NCBI RefSeq assembly: GCF_022447245.1
Contig: NZ_JAKVBC010000006.1
Location: 62,001 to 126,000 of the forward strand
Direction: 5' to 3'
Origin: Kordia sp.
GTDB lineage: Bacteria > Bacteroidota > Bacteroidia > Flavobacteriales > Flavobacteriaceae
DNA length: 64,000 nt
The translations under genes were made by a program, and so were the position numbers. Numbering within the stretch: position 1 is the first letter of the stretch; each line of letters begins with the position of its first letter. The notes below the pieces were generated by a model. The model ran no database searches, was not told the origin of the DNA, and was given only the letters and a program-made list of their open reading frames with translations. Of this stretch, positions 27,843 to 39,333 are shown in pieces.

Positions 27843-30800
27843 TTAGAAATTTACATTAATGTTTAAACCTATGCTTCGTGTAGAAGGTTGACCATATATA
27901 TCAACACCTTGTAATCCTATTCCTGTACTTGAAGCAATATTTGGATCAAATGGAGCATCTTTGTATATAAAGAAAAGATTGTTTGCAATTACGGATAAGC
28001 TAACGGATTCAAAGAATTCGCTTTTTATTGGCACTTTGTATCCTATCGATAATTCTCGTAAGCTAACATTGGTTGCATCGTATACATATTCTCCTAATAA
28101 ACCTGCTCTACCACCTGTTTTTGTGTAATAATCTTGCGCAGTCATTTGAAGTTGGTTTCCGTTAGTATCTACAACATTGATCATTCCGCCATTGTTGTTT
28201 CTTGCATCGGCAGTTGCTTGCGATACTCCATAGAAATCATTTACAGCTTCAGTAACACTTACTACATCTCCTCCAAATTTTCCGTCAATTAAAAAGTTTA
28301 AGGTAAAATCTTTATAAGTAAATGTATTGCTCCATCCTAAAGTAAAATCTGGTTGTGCTTGTGCTACTGTTTCGAAGTCGGTAGCTTCAATGGTTAAGTT
28401 TCCACTTCCATCGTCAGTCACTACAGGTAATCCAGCAGCATTTCTAACCACAGAACGCGCACGGATGCTTCCGAATTCTTCTCCAGCAATTAATGAATAT
28501 CCATATCCATTTACCCCTGGAGCAGTGATAATAGCCTCTCCATTATCCAATGATGGATGTACAGAAACTACTTCGTTTTTGTTGGACGCATAGTTTAAGG
28601 TTGTATTCCAGTTGAAGTTGTCACTTACATACGGTTTTGCATTCACAATCAATTCAATACCTTTATTTGTGATTTCACCTGCATTTACAATATTTTGGGT
28701 ATATCCTTGAATATTTGGTTGTGCAGCGATAAAGAATATTTGATTTTCTGTAGTAGAACTATAGTATGTAAAATCGATTCCTAATCTATTTCCAAAGAAT
28801 CTCCACTCTGTTCCAATTTCGAACGACTTTTGATTTTCTGGCTCTAAGGTTTCTCCTTCTCTAGGTGCAAATGTTGCTTGGTCAGCAGAACCTGTATTGC
28901 TAATAGTTCTTAAAGGAACTGTTGCATACGCAGGAATGTCTTTACCAACTTCTGCATATGATGCTCTAATTTTTGCGAAAGAGATATATTCTGGCATTTC
29001 AAACATGTTTGATAAAATACCTGTAAGTCCGACAGAAGGATAAAAGAAAGAACTAGATGCCGTGTTCACTAAAGTTGAAGACCAGTCTGTTCTTCCTGTG
29101 ACATCTAAGTATAACATACCTTTATAACCAAGATTGGCTGTACCAAAAACAGATTGTACTTCTCTGTTGGTTACACTTTGCGAGATATTGTTGGTTTGTA
29201 CAAAGTTAGCAATAGTAAATTCGTTAGGAAAACGTAAACCTCCGTTTGTACCTGAATCTAAAGTTACTCTGTCACCGATAGAATATTTAGTAAGACTTGT
29301 TCCGAAAGTAACACCAAAATCAAAATCTTCTGAGAATTGTTTTGTATAGCTTCCTATTAAGTCAACATATTGCTGAGTGTTTTCTGTTTTTTCAAGAATG
29401 TATCTTCCTGTGTCTGGCACAAACGTTAAATCACTTCCTGCGTACATTCTTTTGTCAAACGTAAAGAATGACTTATCAAAACTCCCTCTTGATTGCAGTG
29501 AGAAGTTATCGCTTATTTGATATTTTACACTTACACTTGCTAACACTCTTTGTGCAATATCTTTACTTGGATTACGATGAATTAACCAATATGGGTTTTG
29601 CTGAATATTTTCATCAAAAGAAGTTGCATATTGATCCATCATATTTGTTGCATTATTAAAATACTCAAATTGTTTGTATGCATTCAAATCTATTCCTACT
29701 GGATTGAGATACAAACCAGTTAATGGATTAGAATATAATCCGTTTGTAGGTCTATTCCATATTCTTTGATCAGATAGGTTTATGTTTGCAGAAACCTGTA
29801 TTTTGTCATTTAGGAAACTTGCTGTCTCTCTTAGATTCAATACATTTCTATTCAACCTATTTCCTGGCATTACTCCACCTGCATTGGTGTTGGCAAATGA
29901 AAAATACGTTTGTGCTTTTTTGTTTCCTGCACTTATAGAAATAGCATTAATAGAAGTTACACCTGTTTCAAAAAAGTCATCAACTGTATTTGACAAACCT
30001 CCTGCTCTTGGCCCCCAAGATTTAGGATCGGTAACTCTTCCGTTTTCTGCAATTGGTTCTCCTACTGATAACGACTGATATTCAGTTTGTAATTCTGGCA
30101 ATGAAACAACATCATCAATAGTTAAGGTTGAACTAAAATTTACATTGATCTTACCTTCTTTTCCAGTTTTAGTTGTAATAAGAATTACACCATTGGCACC
30201 TTGACTACCATATAAAGCAGCTGCAGAAGCTCCTTTTAACACAGAAATACTTTCTACATCATCAGGGTTGATAAGTGAAGTAATGTCTCCTCCATCTCTG
30301 TTACCAATTTGGCTACCAAAAATATCTCCTCCAGGCTGCGCACCATTACCATTATTAAGCATTGGCACACCATCAATTACATATAAAGGATCGTTATTAG
30401 TGGTAGAAGAATTACCTCTTAACACAACTTTCGTAGATCCACCTGCTCCTGATGAGCTTCTGGTAATTGCCAATCCAGCAGTTTTTCCAGATAAACTATT
30501 AATAGGATTTACTTGCTTCACGCGAGTTAAATCATCTCCTTTCACATCTTGTGCGGCATACGTTAGTGTTTTTCTTTCCTTCTTGATACCAAGTGCAGTA
30601 ACAATTACAGCATCTAATGCTTCTTGGTTATCTTCAAGTTCTACGTTAATGACATTTGAATTCGCAACAATTACTTGCTTTGTAGTCATTCCAATAAAAG
30701 AAAATGTAAGTACATCTCCAGGAGATGCTTTGATAGAGTATTTTCCATCGAAATCTGTTTGTGCTCCTTTTGTAGTTCCTTCAACTGATATATTAGCTCC

Positions 30801-30926
30801 AGGGAGCGGCATACCATCTGATTTGGAAGTTACTGTACCAGTAATCTCCTTTTCCTGAGCAAAAGAATATTGCACAGACAGTAGAAAAAAAGAAAACAAA
30901 AATAACACTCGTAAATTTTGTTTCAT
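27843..30926 (-). CDS. SusC/RagA-like TonB-dependent outer-membrane transporter
   Basis: 1027 residues. Signal peptide 1-23 (ends SFAQ), carboxypeptidase-like regulatory domain (ITGTVTSKSDGMPLPGANISVEGTTKG), plug domain with the SusC-specific DPLYVIDGVPM and VLKGASAAALYGSQGANGVILITTK, then the 22-strand barrel with the final LNINVNF ending in Phe. Energised by TonB, it imports oligosaccharides with its SusD partner. First gene of the minus-strand amino-sugar unit and divergent from the sensor kinase gene. Confidence 0.95.
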   Translation of the reverse strand: MKQNLRVLFLFSFFLLSVQYSFAQEKEITGTVTSKSDGMPLPGANISVEGTTKGAQTDFDGKYSIKASPGDVLTFSFIGMTTKQVIVANSNVINVELEDNQEALDAVIVTALGIKKERKTLTYAAQDVKGDDLTRVKQVNPINSLSGKTAGLAITRSSSGAGGSTKVVLRGNSSTTNNDPLYVIDGVPMLNNGNGAQPGGDIFGSQIGNRDGGDITSLINPDDVESISVLKGASAAALYGSQGANGVILITTKTGKEGKINVNFSSTLTIDDVVSLPELQTEYQSLSVGEPIAENGRVTDPKSWGPRAGGLSNTVDDFFETGVTSINAISISAGNKKAQTYFSFANTNAGGVMPGNRLNRNVLNLRETASFLNDKIQVSANINLSDQRIWNRPTNGLYSNPLTGLYLNPVGIDLNAYKQFEYFNNATNMMDQYATSFDENIQQNPYWLIHRNPSKDIAQRVLASVSVKYQISDNFSLQSRGSFDKSFFTFDKRMYAGSDLTFVPDTGRYILEKTENTQQYVDLIGSYTKQFSEDFDFGVTFGTSLTKYSIGDRVTLDSGTNGGLRFPNEFTIANFVQTNNISQSVTNREVQSVFGTANLGYKGMLYLDVTGRTDWSSTLVNTASSSFFYPSVGLTGILSNMFEMPEYISFAKIRASYAEVGKDIPAYATVPLRTISNTGSADQATFAPREGETLEPENQKSFEIGTEWRFFGNRLGIDFTYYSSTTENQIFFIAAQPNIQGYTQNIVNAGEITNKGIELIVNAKPYVSDNFNWNTTLNYASNKNEVVSVHPSLDNGEAIITAPGVNGYGYSLIAGEEFGSIRARSVVRNAAGLPVVTDDGSGNLTIEATDFETVAQAQPDFTLGWSNTFTYKDFTLNFLIDGKFGGDVVSVTEAVNDFYGVSQATADARNNNGGMINVVDTNGNQLQMTAQDYYTKTGGRAGLLGEYVYDATNVSLRELSIGYKVPIKSEFFESVSLSVIANNLFFIYKDAPFDPNIASSTGIGLQGVDIYGQPSTRSIGLNINVNF

Positions 30927-30969
30927 AATGTTGGTTATTTACAATTTAATGACCCCAAAGTATTTCAAA

Positions 30970-30977
30970 CAAAAATA
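30970..30977 (-). promoter_or_regulatory. Candidate -7 element of the susC promoter
   Basis: The minus strand reads TATTTTTG here, a match to TAnnTTTG, which would place the start of transcription about 35-40 bases before the susC ATG. A -33 TTG is present further upstream but at a longer than usual distance, so this is only a candidate. Paired GAC(T)AACGA repeats at 31022-31044 could bind the divergently encoded LytTR regulator. Confidence 0.4.
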
Positions 30978-31102
30978 ATTTGGAAAAAAAATATATAAAC
31001 AACATCATTTTACATATAGACGACAACGAATTAAAGACTAACGATTTTCTCAAAATAAAGAATAATCAAATTTATTGTTAATTAATTATTATATCATTAA
31101 AA

Positions 31103-32200
31103 TTGTCATATAAAATCAAGGATTCATTATCAAAATTTTTCAAAAACGTGCTCACATCTGTCTTTAAAGAAAGTTCCAATCATACCATACCAAGAAAGTA
31201 TCATATTGCTTTTTGGCTAGGTTATTTTACACTTAATTTTATAAGATGGGGAAGCTATTATCAGGATTATTGGTATTCTTTAAAATCAAATTTATTAACA
31301 GTATCTATAGGAGCTGTGCTGGTATATGTCAATATTTATTTTTTATTCCCAAAGTTTATTTTAAATAAAAAGTACGCAAGCTATATATTTTATTTTTTTC
31401 TGACACTGAGTATTTTTTACATCATACGAACTGAGTTGATTTATGCATTGATTAACGAAAATGTTTGGCCAGAATCTGATACACCTCAAAAAGCATATTC
31501 TTTTAATCATATTATAGTTGTTTTTATGATTGGAATTTATGATGTAGCATTAGTAACTACTTTAAAATTAACGACCGATTGGATTTTTGAGCGAAAAAGA
31601 ACAGAGCGATTGAAAGAAGTACAAATGCGAACAGAATTGAATCTTTTAAAATCTCAAATTCAACCACATTTTTTCTTTAATACGCTCAATAGTTTATATG
31701 CCTTGGCTATTAATAAATCGGAAGATACACCGCGTGTAATTTTGAAATTATCTGACATGATGCAGTATGCTTTATATGAAGTCAAAGGATCAAAAGTTGG
31801 ATTATTAAAAGAGATAAATCATATTAATAATTATATAGATATTGAAAAAATGAGATTCAATGATCGTATAGAATCCAATATGAATATTACAGGAAATATT
31901 GATGATGTTGAAATTCCTCCGTTACTATTTTTATCATTTGTAGAAAATTGTTTTAAACACGGATTAAAAGGAGTTGATAAAATCAATATTGATATCAGTT
32001 TTGAAATTACAAAGAAAAATCACTTAGAATTTAAGCTCGTGAACAATTTTAATGCTGATACCAAAGAAGAAGAAAATCACGGAATAGGAATTATGAATTC
32101 CGAAAGAAGATTAACGTTGTTATATGACAATGATTTTGTTTTAGAGACTCATGTAGAAGATAACACATACAATTTATTTTTAAAGATTCCAGTACTATGA
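31103..32200 (+). CDS. LytS/YehU-type sensor histidine kinase
   Basis: 365 residues from a TTG start; no ATG fits, and the first ATG would remove membrane segments. Four hydrophobic segments lie in residues about 32-160 (integral-membrane sensor), followed by a helical linker. The His_kinase domain carries QIQPHFFFNTLNSLYAL with the phosphorylated His 189, and the ATPase part shows PPLLFLSFVENCFKHGL and GIGIMNSERRL. It overlaps the response regulator gene by 4 bases, so they form a two-component pair. Divergent from susC, it probably controls the amino-sugar locus. Confidence 0.9.
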   Translation: MSYKIKDSLSKFFKNVLTSVFKESSNHTIPRKYHIAFWLGYFTLNFIRWGSYYQDYWYSLKSNLLTVSIGAVLVYVNIYFLFPKFILNKKYASYIFYFFLTLSIFYIIRTELIYALINENVWPESDTPQKAYSFNHIIVVFMIGIYDVALVTTLKLTTDWIFERKRTERLKEVQMRTELNLLKSQIQPHFFFNTLNSLYALAINKSEDTPRVILKLSDMMQYALYEVKGSKVGLLKEINHINNYIDIEKMRFNDRIESNMNITGNIDDVEIPPLLFLSFVENCFKHGLKGVDKINIDISFEITKKNHLEFKLVNNFNADTKEEENHGIGIMNSERRLTLLYDNDFVLETHVEDNTYNLFLKIPVL

Positions 32201-32919
32201 AAATTAAGTGCGTTATAATAGATGATGAACATTTGGCGATTCAGGTTATCGAAAATCATTTAAAGAATTTTGATCATGTTGAAGTCATAGCCACCTTTAA
32301 CAATCCGCTAAAGGCATATCCGATTTTAGAACAGGAAAAAATTGATGTGATCTTTTTAGATATCAATATGCCACAAATGACAGGTTTTAAGTTTATAGAA
32401 AACTTAAGCTACAAACCACTCATAGTTATTACAACTGCTTACAGAGAATATGCTGTAAAAAGCTTTGAACTGAATGTGTTGGATTATTTGGTAAAACCTA
32501 TTCCTTTTGATCGCTTTTTAAAAACGATCAATAAAATATATCAACAAGTGTACATGAATAATGTTACTTCAGATGTAGGATTACAACAAGAACCACACAT
32601 TTTTTTGAAAGTCAACAAGAAATTGGTCAAAGTAAATTTCAGTGATATTTTATTCATAGAAAGTCTAAAAGATTATATCAAAGTAAATACGACTATTGGC
32701 GACTATGTAGTACATAAATCGCTTTCTGCCATTACAGAAGAATTACCGCAATCTAGCTTCTTAAGAATACACCGATCTTATACAATATCGATCAACAAGA
32801 TAACCGCTTTAGAGGGGAATACAGTTGAAATTTTAAACAAAAAAATACCTATTGGCAGAAACTATCTTAAAATCACCAAACAACGCATTTTCAATATTAA
32901 TGACGATACTAAAAATTAA
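32197..32919 (+). CDS. LytTR-family response regulator
   Basis: 240 residues. Receiver domain (1-115) with acidic residues D9-D10, phospho-acceptor D55 in VIFLDINMPQ, and the VLDYLVKPIPFDRF switch Lys. LytTR DNA-binding domain from about 145: ILFIESLKDYIKVNT, FLRIHRSYTISINKITALEGNTVEI, IPIGRNYLK. Such regulators bind paired 9-base repeats and activate transcription. Partner of the kinase directly upstream; likely target is the susC promoter region. 20 bases later comes the sugar permease gene. Confidence 0.93.
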   Translation: MKIKCVIIDDEHLAIQVIENHLKNFDHVEVIATFNNPLKAYPILEQEKIDVIFLDINMPQMTGFKFIENLSYKPLIVITTAYREYAVKSFELNVLDYLVKPIPFDRFLKTINKIYQQVYMNNVTSDVGLQQEPHIFLKVNKKLVKVNFSDILFIESLKDYIKVNTTIGDYVVHKSLSAITEELPQSSFLRIHRSYTISINKITALEGNTVEILNKKIPIGRNYLKITKQRIFNINDDTKN

Positions 32920-32939
32920 CTAATCTCCAATATTATAAA

Positions 32940-34259
32940 ATGTCTACAACTTCCGATACACCAAAAAAGTCAACATTAGTTCCTATTGTAATCATCGCAG
33001 GTTTATTCTTTGTTTTTGGGTTTGTTACCTGGATTAATGGCGCGCTAATTCCTTATATGAAAACCATTAACGAGCTAACCGACTCTCAATCATATTTAGT
33101 AGCTTCAGCTTCGTATATTTCTTTTGTTGTCATGGCACTTCCGGCTTCTAATATTATTAAAAAAATAGGTTTTAAAGGAGGCATGTCATTAGGTTTATTA
33201 ATTATGGCAGTTGGTGCTTTAATTTTTATTCCAGCAGCAAATGCAAGAACCTATTGGATGTTTTTAGTCGCTATTTTTATTCAAGGAATCGGTATGACTT
33301 TATTACAAACTGCTTCTAACCCTTACATCACTATATTAGGACCTATAGAAAGCGGAGCCAAACGAATTGCTATTATGGGAATTGCCAATAAAGTAGCAGG
33401 CGCTTTGGGTTCTGTTATTTTTGGAGCTATTTTATTAACAGGTATAGATGATGTAAAAGAAAAATTAACCACCATTAGTGAGGTAGAAAAAGATCAATTA
33501 TTAAATAGTACTGCAGATGGTGTTGTGATGCCATATATTATCATGGCAATTGTACTTGTTATTTTAGGTGTTTTAATTAGAAAAGCGCCTTTGCCAAATG
33601 TAGAAGCAGCTCCTTTAGAAGAACCAAAAGATGGCGAAAAGTCAAAAACCAGTATTTTTCAGTTTCCACATTTGTGGTTAGGTGTTTTAGCATTGTTTGT
33701 ATATGTAGGTGTGGAAGTCATTGCTGGTGATACCATTATTGCCTATGGAATTGCATTAGATATTCCTGCCGATCAGGCAAAATTCTTTACATTGCTGACA
33801 CTTATGGCAATGGTATTTACTTATGCTTTAGGTGTCTTTTTAATTCCAAAATATATAAGTCAGGCTTTTGCCTTAAAAGCAAGTGCATTTTTAGGAATTG
33901 CACTTTCAATAGCCATAGTATTTATGAGCGGGTTTACTTCTGTCCTTTTCGTAGCTGCTTTAGGATTTGCCAATGCGTTGGTATGGCCAGCAGTTTGGCC
34001 TTTAGCCTTAACAGGATTAGGGGAATTTACAAAAACAGCTTCCGCTTTGCTAATTATGGGAATTTCTGGTGGCGCTGTGTTGCCTCCTTTGTATGGAGCA
34101 TTAGTAGATAGTAAAAAAGAATATTTGATCACTGACGGAGTTGAAGAAATAGTAGCTACAGCCGAAGCAGCATCTTATGGATATTGGATATTATTGCCGT
34201 GTTATGTGATTATTTTATACTATGCTTTTTGGGGACATAAAGTGGGACTTAAAAAATAG
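32940..34259 (+). CDS. nagP: MFS sugar transporter (FHS family, NagP-like)
   Basis: 439 residues with about twelve hydrophobic segments. The first helix reads VPIVIIAGLFFVFGFVTWINGALIPYMK and is followed by the FHS (fucose/galactose/GlcNAc:H+ symporter) pattern, including GMTLLQTASNPYITILGP and GANALVWPAVWPL-like FANALVWPAVWPLAL. The context (NagX, NagB, hexosaminidases) makes GlcNAc the best guess for its substrate, hence the symbol, which is tentative. It moves the freed sugar over the inner membrane. Plus strand, following the two-component genes. Confidence 0.8.
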   Translation: MSTTSDTPKKSTLVPIVIIAGLFFVFGFVTWINGALIPYMKTINELTDSQSYLVASASYISFVVMALPASNIIKKIGFKGGMSLGLLIMAVGALIFIPAANARTYWMFLVAIFIQGIGMTLLQTASNPYITILGPIESGAKRIAIMGIANKVAGALGSVIFGAILLTGIDDVKEKLTTISEVEKDQLLNSTADGVVMPYIIMAIVLVILGVLIRKAPLPNVEAAPLEEPKDGEKSKTSIFQFPHLWLGVLALFVYVGVEVIAGDTIIAYGIALDIPADQAKFFTLLTLMAMVFTYALGVFLIPKYISQAFALKASAFLGIALSIAIVFMSGFTSVLFVAALGFANALVWPAVWPLALTGLGEFTKTASALLIMGISGGAVLPPLYGALVDSKKEYLITDGVEEIVATAEAASYGYWILLPCYVIILYYAFWGHKVGLKK

Positions 34260-34274
34260 TAATGCATTTGTCAT

Positions 34275-35369
34275 ATGAGAAAAGAAAGAATTGCTTCCGT
34301 TGATATTTTAAGAGGAATTACTGTAGTAGCAATGATTCTGGTCAATACTCCCGGGACTTGGTCACATGTGTATCCTCCGTTATTACATGCAGAATGGCAT
34401 GGCTTAACACCAACTGATCTGATATTTCCTTTCTTTTTATTCATTGTCGGAATTTCTATAGCATTTGCCTATAAAAACAAACCTAAAACGGTATTAACCT
34501 ATAAAAAGATTTTTATTCGGAGTTTAAAACTTATTGGGTTGGGATTATTTCTCAACCTATTTGTACCGTATTTACCATTCATCACAGATTTGGAAACCAT
34601 GCGAATACCAGGTGTTTTACAACGTATTGGGATTGTGTTTTGTATTTCTGCCATATTATACCTGCATTGCAATTGGAAAACACTCCTAGGTGTATCAATA
34701 GTTACTTTAGTGGTTTATTGGAGTTTTTTAGGGTTCTTCCCTTTTTCTGATGGAACCCTACCAACTTTTGACAGAGCTCCAAATAATTGGGTAAATTATA
34801 TAGATCTTAGTCTGTTGGGACAACACACATGGAAACCAGATTATGACCCTGAAGGTATTTTGAGTACTATTCCTTCTATCATAACTTGTGTATTAGGTAT
34901 TTTAATTGGTAAAATATTGATGAGTTATCTACATCGAAAAGAAGCGTTACTTTTCTTAATCGCGATAGGTCTGCTTGCAATCGGATATATTTTTAGCTAT
35001 TGGTTTCCTATAAACAAAGCGTTGTGGACTAGCAGTTTTGTGTTAGTTACTTGTGGCTGGGCAGTTTTAACTTTATCAATAATTTATTTTATAACTGACG
35101 TACTACATTTAAAATTTGGAGCCGTTTTTAAATATGTTGGTACCAACGCAATTACCATTTATTTCTTGTCCAGTTTTATCTCTAAAGTATTTTATTTGAC
35201 TAAAGTTGGAGAAAATGACAATATACACTCATCGCTTTACAATAACTTATTTGTTCATTCTTTTTTGAGTGATCAAATGTCTTCACTGCTTTATGCGCTA
35301 GCTGTTGTATTGTTTTATATACTTCTTGGGTATATTTTATTCAAAAAGAAAATTATTATTAAAGTTTAA
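34275..35369 (+). CDS. nagX: NagX-like membrane acyltransferase (DUF5009 / HGSNAT family)
   Basis: 364 residues, about ten membrane segments. The N-terminal RIASVDILRGITVVAMILVN and the HAEWHGLTPTDLIFPFFLFIVG motifs are those of heparan-alpha-glucosaminide N-acetyltransferase-like proteins, which in bacteria sit with GlcNAc genes as nagX. Suggested role: transmembrane acetylation or movement of glucosamine-type sugars. It follows nagP by 15 bases and is the last gene of that plus-strand unit. The symbol is by family and context. Confidence 0.8.
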   Translation: MRKERIASVDILRGITVVAMILVNTPGTWSHVYPPLLHAEWHGLTPTDLIFPFFLFIVGISIAFAYKNKPKTVLTYKKIFIRSLKLIGLGLFLNLFVPYLPFITDLETMRIPGVLQRIGIVFCISAILYLHCNWKTLLGVSIVTLVVYWSFLGFFPFSDGTLPTFDRAPNNWVNYIDLSLLGQHTWKPDYDPEGILSTIPSIITCVLGILIGKILMSYLHRKEALLFLIAIGLLAIGYIFSYWFPINKALWTSSFVLVTCGWAVLTLSIIYFITDVLHLKFGAVFKYVGTNAITIYFLSSFISKVFYLTKVGENDNIHSSLYNNLFVHSFLSDQMSSLLYALAVVLFYILLGYILFKKKIIIKV

Positions 35370-35477
35370 TTTAAAATATCGCAAGTAACCTAGCAAAAAA
35401 CTCAGTAAATACTGAACACTTTGATGTTGAGTCCATTCACTAGATTTAAATGTTTAAACCTTTGTTTCTTACTATTT

Positions 35478-35651
35478 TTAGTGCTTACTTTCAATCGTTT
35501 TTTTGATAAAATACTTGATTGTTTTTAAAAAATTCGGAGGTATATTTTCTGCTTTTTCTTTACCATATATACCATTATCATAACTAAACTCAATAATCAT
35601 AGTATTTCCTATTGGTTTAATTTTTAAATTAAAAATATTTAAATTATAAAG
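35478..35651 (-). pseudogene. Possible 3' remnant of a lost gene
   Basis: The minus strand is open for 57 codons and reads ...PIGNTMIIEFSYDNGIYG, then KEKAENIPPNFLKTIKYFIK to a stop at 35478-35480. It has plausible protein composition and ends in a basic helix, but no start, no recognisable family and a stop just upstream (35652-35654). It could be the tail of a decayed gene or chance. It occupies most of the 35370-35700 gap; no other coding signal was seen there. Confidence 0.3.
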
Positions 35652-35697
35652 CTACTTGAGCGAATTAAAAGTTTAGCATGTATACTTATAAATTCAC

Positions 35698-35705
35698 TAT
35701 ATTTG
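35698..35705 (+). promoter_or_regulatory. Candidate -7 element of the thiamine operon
   Basis: TATATTTG, a perfect TAnnTTTG box, ends about 10 bases before the TPP riboswitch, so transcription would begin just ahead of the aptamer. No clear TTG is seen at the expected -33 distance. Confidence 0.5.
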
Positions 35706-35710
35706 CATCG

Positions 35711-35795
35711 TAAACTTTAGGAGTAGCTAGAATTTCTAGTTTGAGACATATCCTTAGAACCTGATTTGGTTAATACCAACGGAGGGAAAAGTCAC
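35711..35795 (+). ncRNA. TPP riboswitch (THI element)
   Basis: The conserved parts are visible in order: TTGAGACATATCCTTAGAACC (split: TTGAGA near 35741 and the CCTTAGAACCTGAT block at 35752-35765), then TTGGTTAATACCAA (35766-35779) and CGGAGGGAAAAG (35780-35791). These match the CUGAGA, ACCUGAU, GGUAAUACC and CGGAGGGAA blocks of the thiamine pyrophosphate aptamer. It lies about 100 bases before thiS, so it represses the thiamine operon when TPP is plentiful. How the expression platform works is not clear from the sequence. Confidence 0.92.
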
Positions 35796-35893
35796 GGTAT
35801 ACACTACTGCAATTTTATATTTCTACTACTTTATTGTTTACGTTATATACATGATTGATATATCAATCTGTTCATTATCATATTTTAATAAAA

Positions 35894-36097
35894 ATGATTA
35901 CTGTAAACATAAACCAAAAACAACACCAAACCACAGAAAACTCTAGCCTTAAAGAGATGCTAGTAAGACTAAACATTACTACCCAAGGTATTGCCGTGGC
36001 CATTAATCAAAATATTATTGCTCAAGAAAACTGGGATGCTCAAAAATTGCATCAAGGAGATGATATTTTAATTATTACTGCAACTCAAGGAGGTTAA
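35894..36097 (+). CDS. thiS: Sulfur carrier protein ThiS
   Basis: 67 residues from the ATG at 35894, which gives the usual ThiS length and N-terminus MITVNINQKQ; an ORF start at 35855 would add a hydrophobic leader without family support. Ubiquitin-like fold ending in the essential Gly-Gly (ATQGG). The C-terminus is adenylated by ThiF and loaded with sulfur for thiazole formation by ThiG. First gene after the TPP riboswitch; thiC follows 15 bases later. Confidence 0.93.
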   Translation: MITVNINQKQHQTTENSSLKEMLVRLNITTQGIAVAINQNIIAQENWDAQKLHQGDDILIITATQGG

Positions 36098-37971
<1,874 letters not shown>

Positions 37972-37972
<1 letters not shown>

Positions 37973-38583
37973 TGTTTATTGTACTTACATCAGAACAAGA
38001 AATCACCAATGAAGCAAAGCTTTTAAACCAACTATTCAATGCTGGTTTAGAAGTTTTGCATTTACGTAAACCGAGTTTTAAAGAAGAAGCATATCGTTCT
38101 TTATTACAACAAATAGAAGCTCAGTTTTACAATCGAATCATGCTTCACGAATATCATCATTTATGTGAAGAATTCAATTTGAAAGGAATACATATTCAAG
38201 AACAACCTCGGTTAGATTTAGGCAATGATTTAAAAAAATATGTGAATCGTTTTAAAATTAACAACTTCATAGTTAGCAGTTCTTTCCACGAACCTGAGGT
38301 ATTGGCTTCTTGCCAAGTAGATTTTGATTATCACTTATTGAGTCCTGTTTTTTCTTCTATTTCTAAAAAAGGATATGAAGGAAGAGGTTTTGATGTAAGT
38401 CATATTGATAAAAAAATTGTGGGTATGGGAGGAATCAACACACAAACCACAGCAGACACCTTTAAATTAGGATATACTGGAATTGGTGTTTTAGGCGGCG
38501 TGTGGAATACAATTGATCTTATGGAAAGCTTTCAACATATAAAACAGCATTACGATACTTATTCGCAAGGTGAAATAAAATGA
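37972..38583 (+). CDS. TenI-like thiamine phosphate synthase paralogue
   Basis: 203 residues, the ThiE/TenI TIM-barrel fold: LHLRKP near residue 35, GIHIQEQ in place of the ThiE GVHLGQxD, HLLSPVFSSISKKGYEGRGF, and VGMGGINTQT. The substrate loop is degenerate relative to ThiE, and a better ThiE follows at 39334, so this copy is more likely TenI, the thiazole tautomerase that works with ThiG. That assignment is inference. It overlaps thiC by 1 base and thiD by 4. Confidence 0.8.
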
Positions 38584-39332
38584 AAAAAAGACCTCACATA
38601 GTAACCATTGCTGGATTTGATCCATCAAACGGAGCTGGATTCACTTCAGATATTAAAACATTTGAAGCCTTAAAATGCTATGGTTTGGCTGTTTGTACTG
38701 CGAATACGATTCAAGATGATATTGAATTTCATAGTTGTTACTGGACACCTATTGAAGTGATTCTTGAACAAATATCACTACTTTTTAAACGATTTGACAT
38801 TGCGTATGTAAAAATAGGAATTGTTGAAGATTGGCAAGTTTTATCAAAAATTATAGATCGATTATTAAAATTAAGTCCGGATATTAAAATTATATTGGAT
38901 CCCGTTTTACGATCAAGCTCTAATTTTACATTTCATTCTACAGATGAAGCTTTTTTTGATCAAATTTTGGACAAAATCTATCTGCTTACACCAAATTATG
39001 ATGAAATAAAGCAGTTGTATTCTGATAAAAATATCGAGCAGGCCATTCAGTATATTTCATCTAAAACCAATCTATTCTTAAAAGGCGGACATAAAACTGA
39101 TAACGTTGGACAAGATACACTTTTCACTCTTGAAGGAAAACAATTTAACCTGAATCCAAAATCATCTAATTGTACAGAAAAACATGGTAGCGGCTGTGTA
39201 TTATCATCCGCAATTACAAGCTATTTAGCTTTAGGATTTCCACTCTTAAAAGCTTGTTATGGAGGAAAGCGTTACACAGAACGTTTTTTAAGCTCAAATT
39301 CAACCTTATTAGGATATCATTCAAAGAATTAA
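38580..39332 (+). CDS. thiD: Hydroxymethylpyrimidine (phosphate) kinase
   Basis: 250 residues, ribokinase-like. Opens with VTIAGFDPSNGAGFTSDIKTF, the ThiD substrate motif with slight changes (GxDPSGGAG in most), and ends with KHGSGCVLSSAITSYLALG, the GxGC anion-hole and catalytic-Cys motif. It makes HMP pyrophosphate for thiamine phosphate synthase. Overlaps the preceding gene by 4 bases; the next gene starts 1 base after the stop. Confidence 0.9.
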   Translation: MKKRPHIVTIAGFDPSNGAGFTSDIKTFEALKCYGLAVCTANTIQDDIEFHSCYWTPIEVILEQISLLFKRFDIAYVKIGIVEDWQVLSKIIDRLLKLSPDIKIILDPVLRSSSNFTFHSTDEAFFDQILDKIYLLTPNYDEIKQLYSDKNIEQAIQYISSKTNLFLKGGHKTDNVGQDTLFTLEGKQFNLNPKSSNCTEKHGSGCVLSSAITSYLALGFPLLKACYGGKRYTERFLSSNSTLLGYHSKN

Positions 39333-39333
39333 C

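Noticed and set aside
31103-31105. A later ATG start for the sensor kinase
   Set aside because: The first ATG in the frame would remove several membrane segments; the TTG at 31103 keeps the full domain set.
32940-34259. Fucose permease (fucP) for the MFS protein
   Set aside because: The FHS family includes fucose, galactose, glucose and GlcNAc carriers; neighbours are amino-sugar genes and no fucose isomerase or kinase is nearby.
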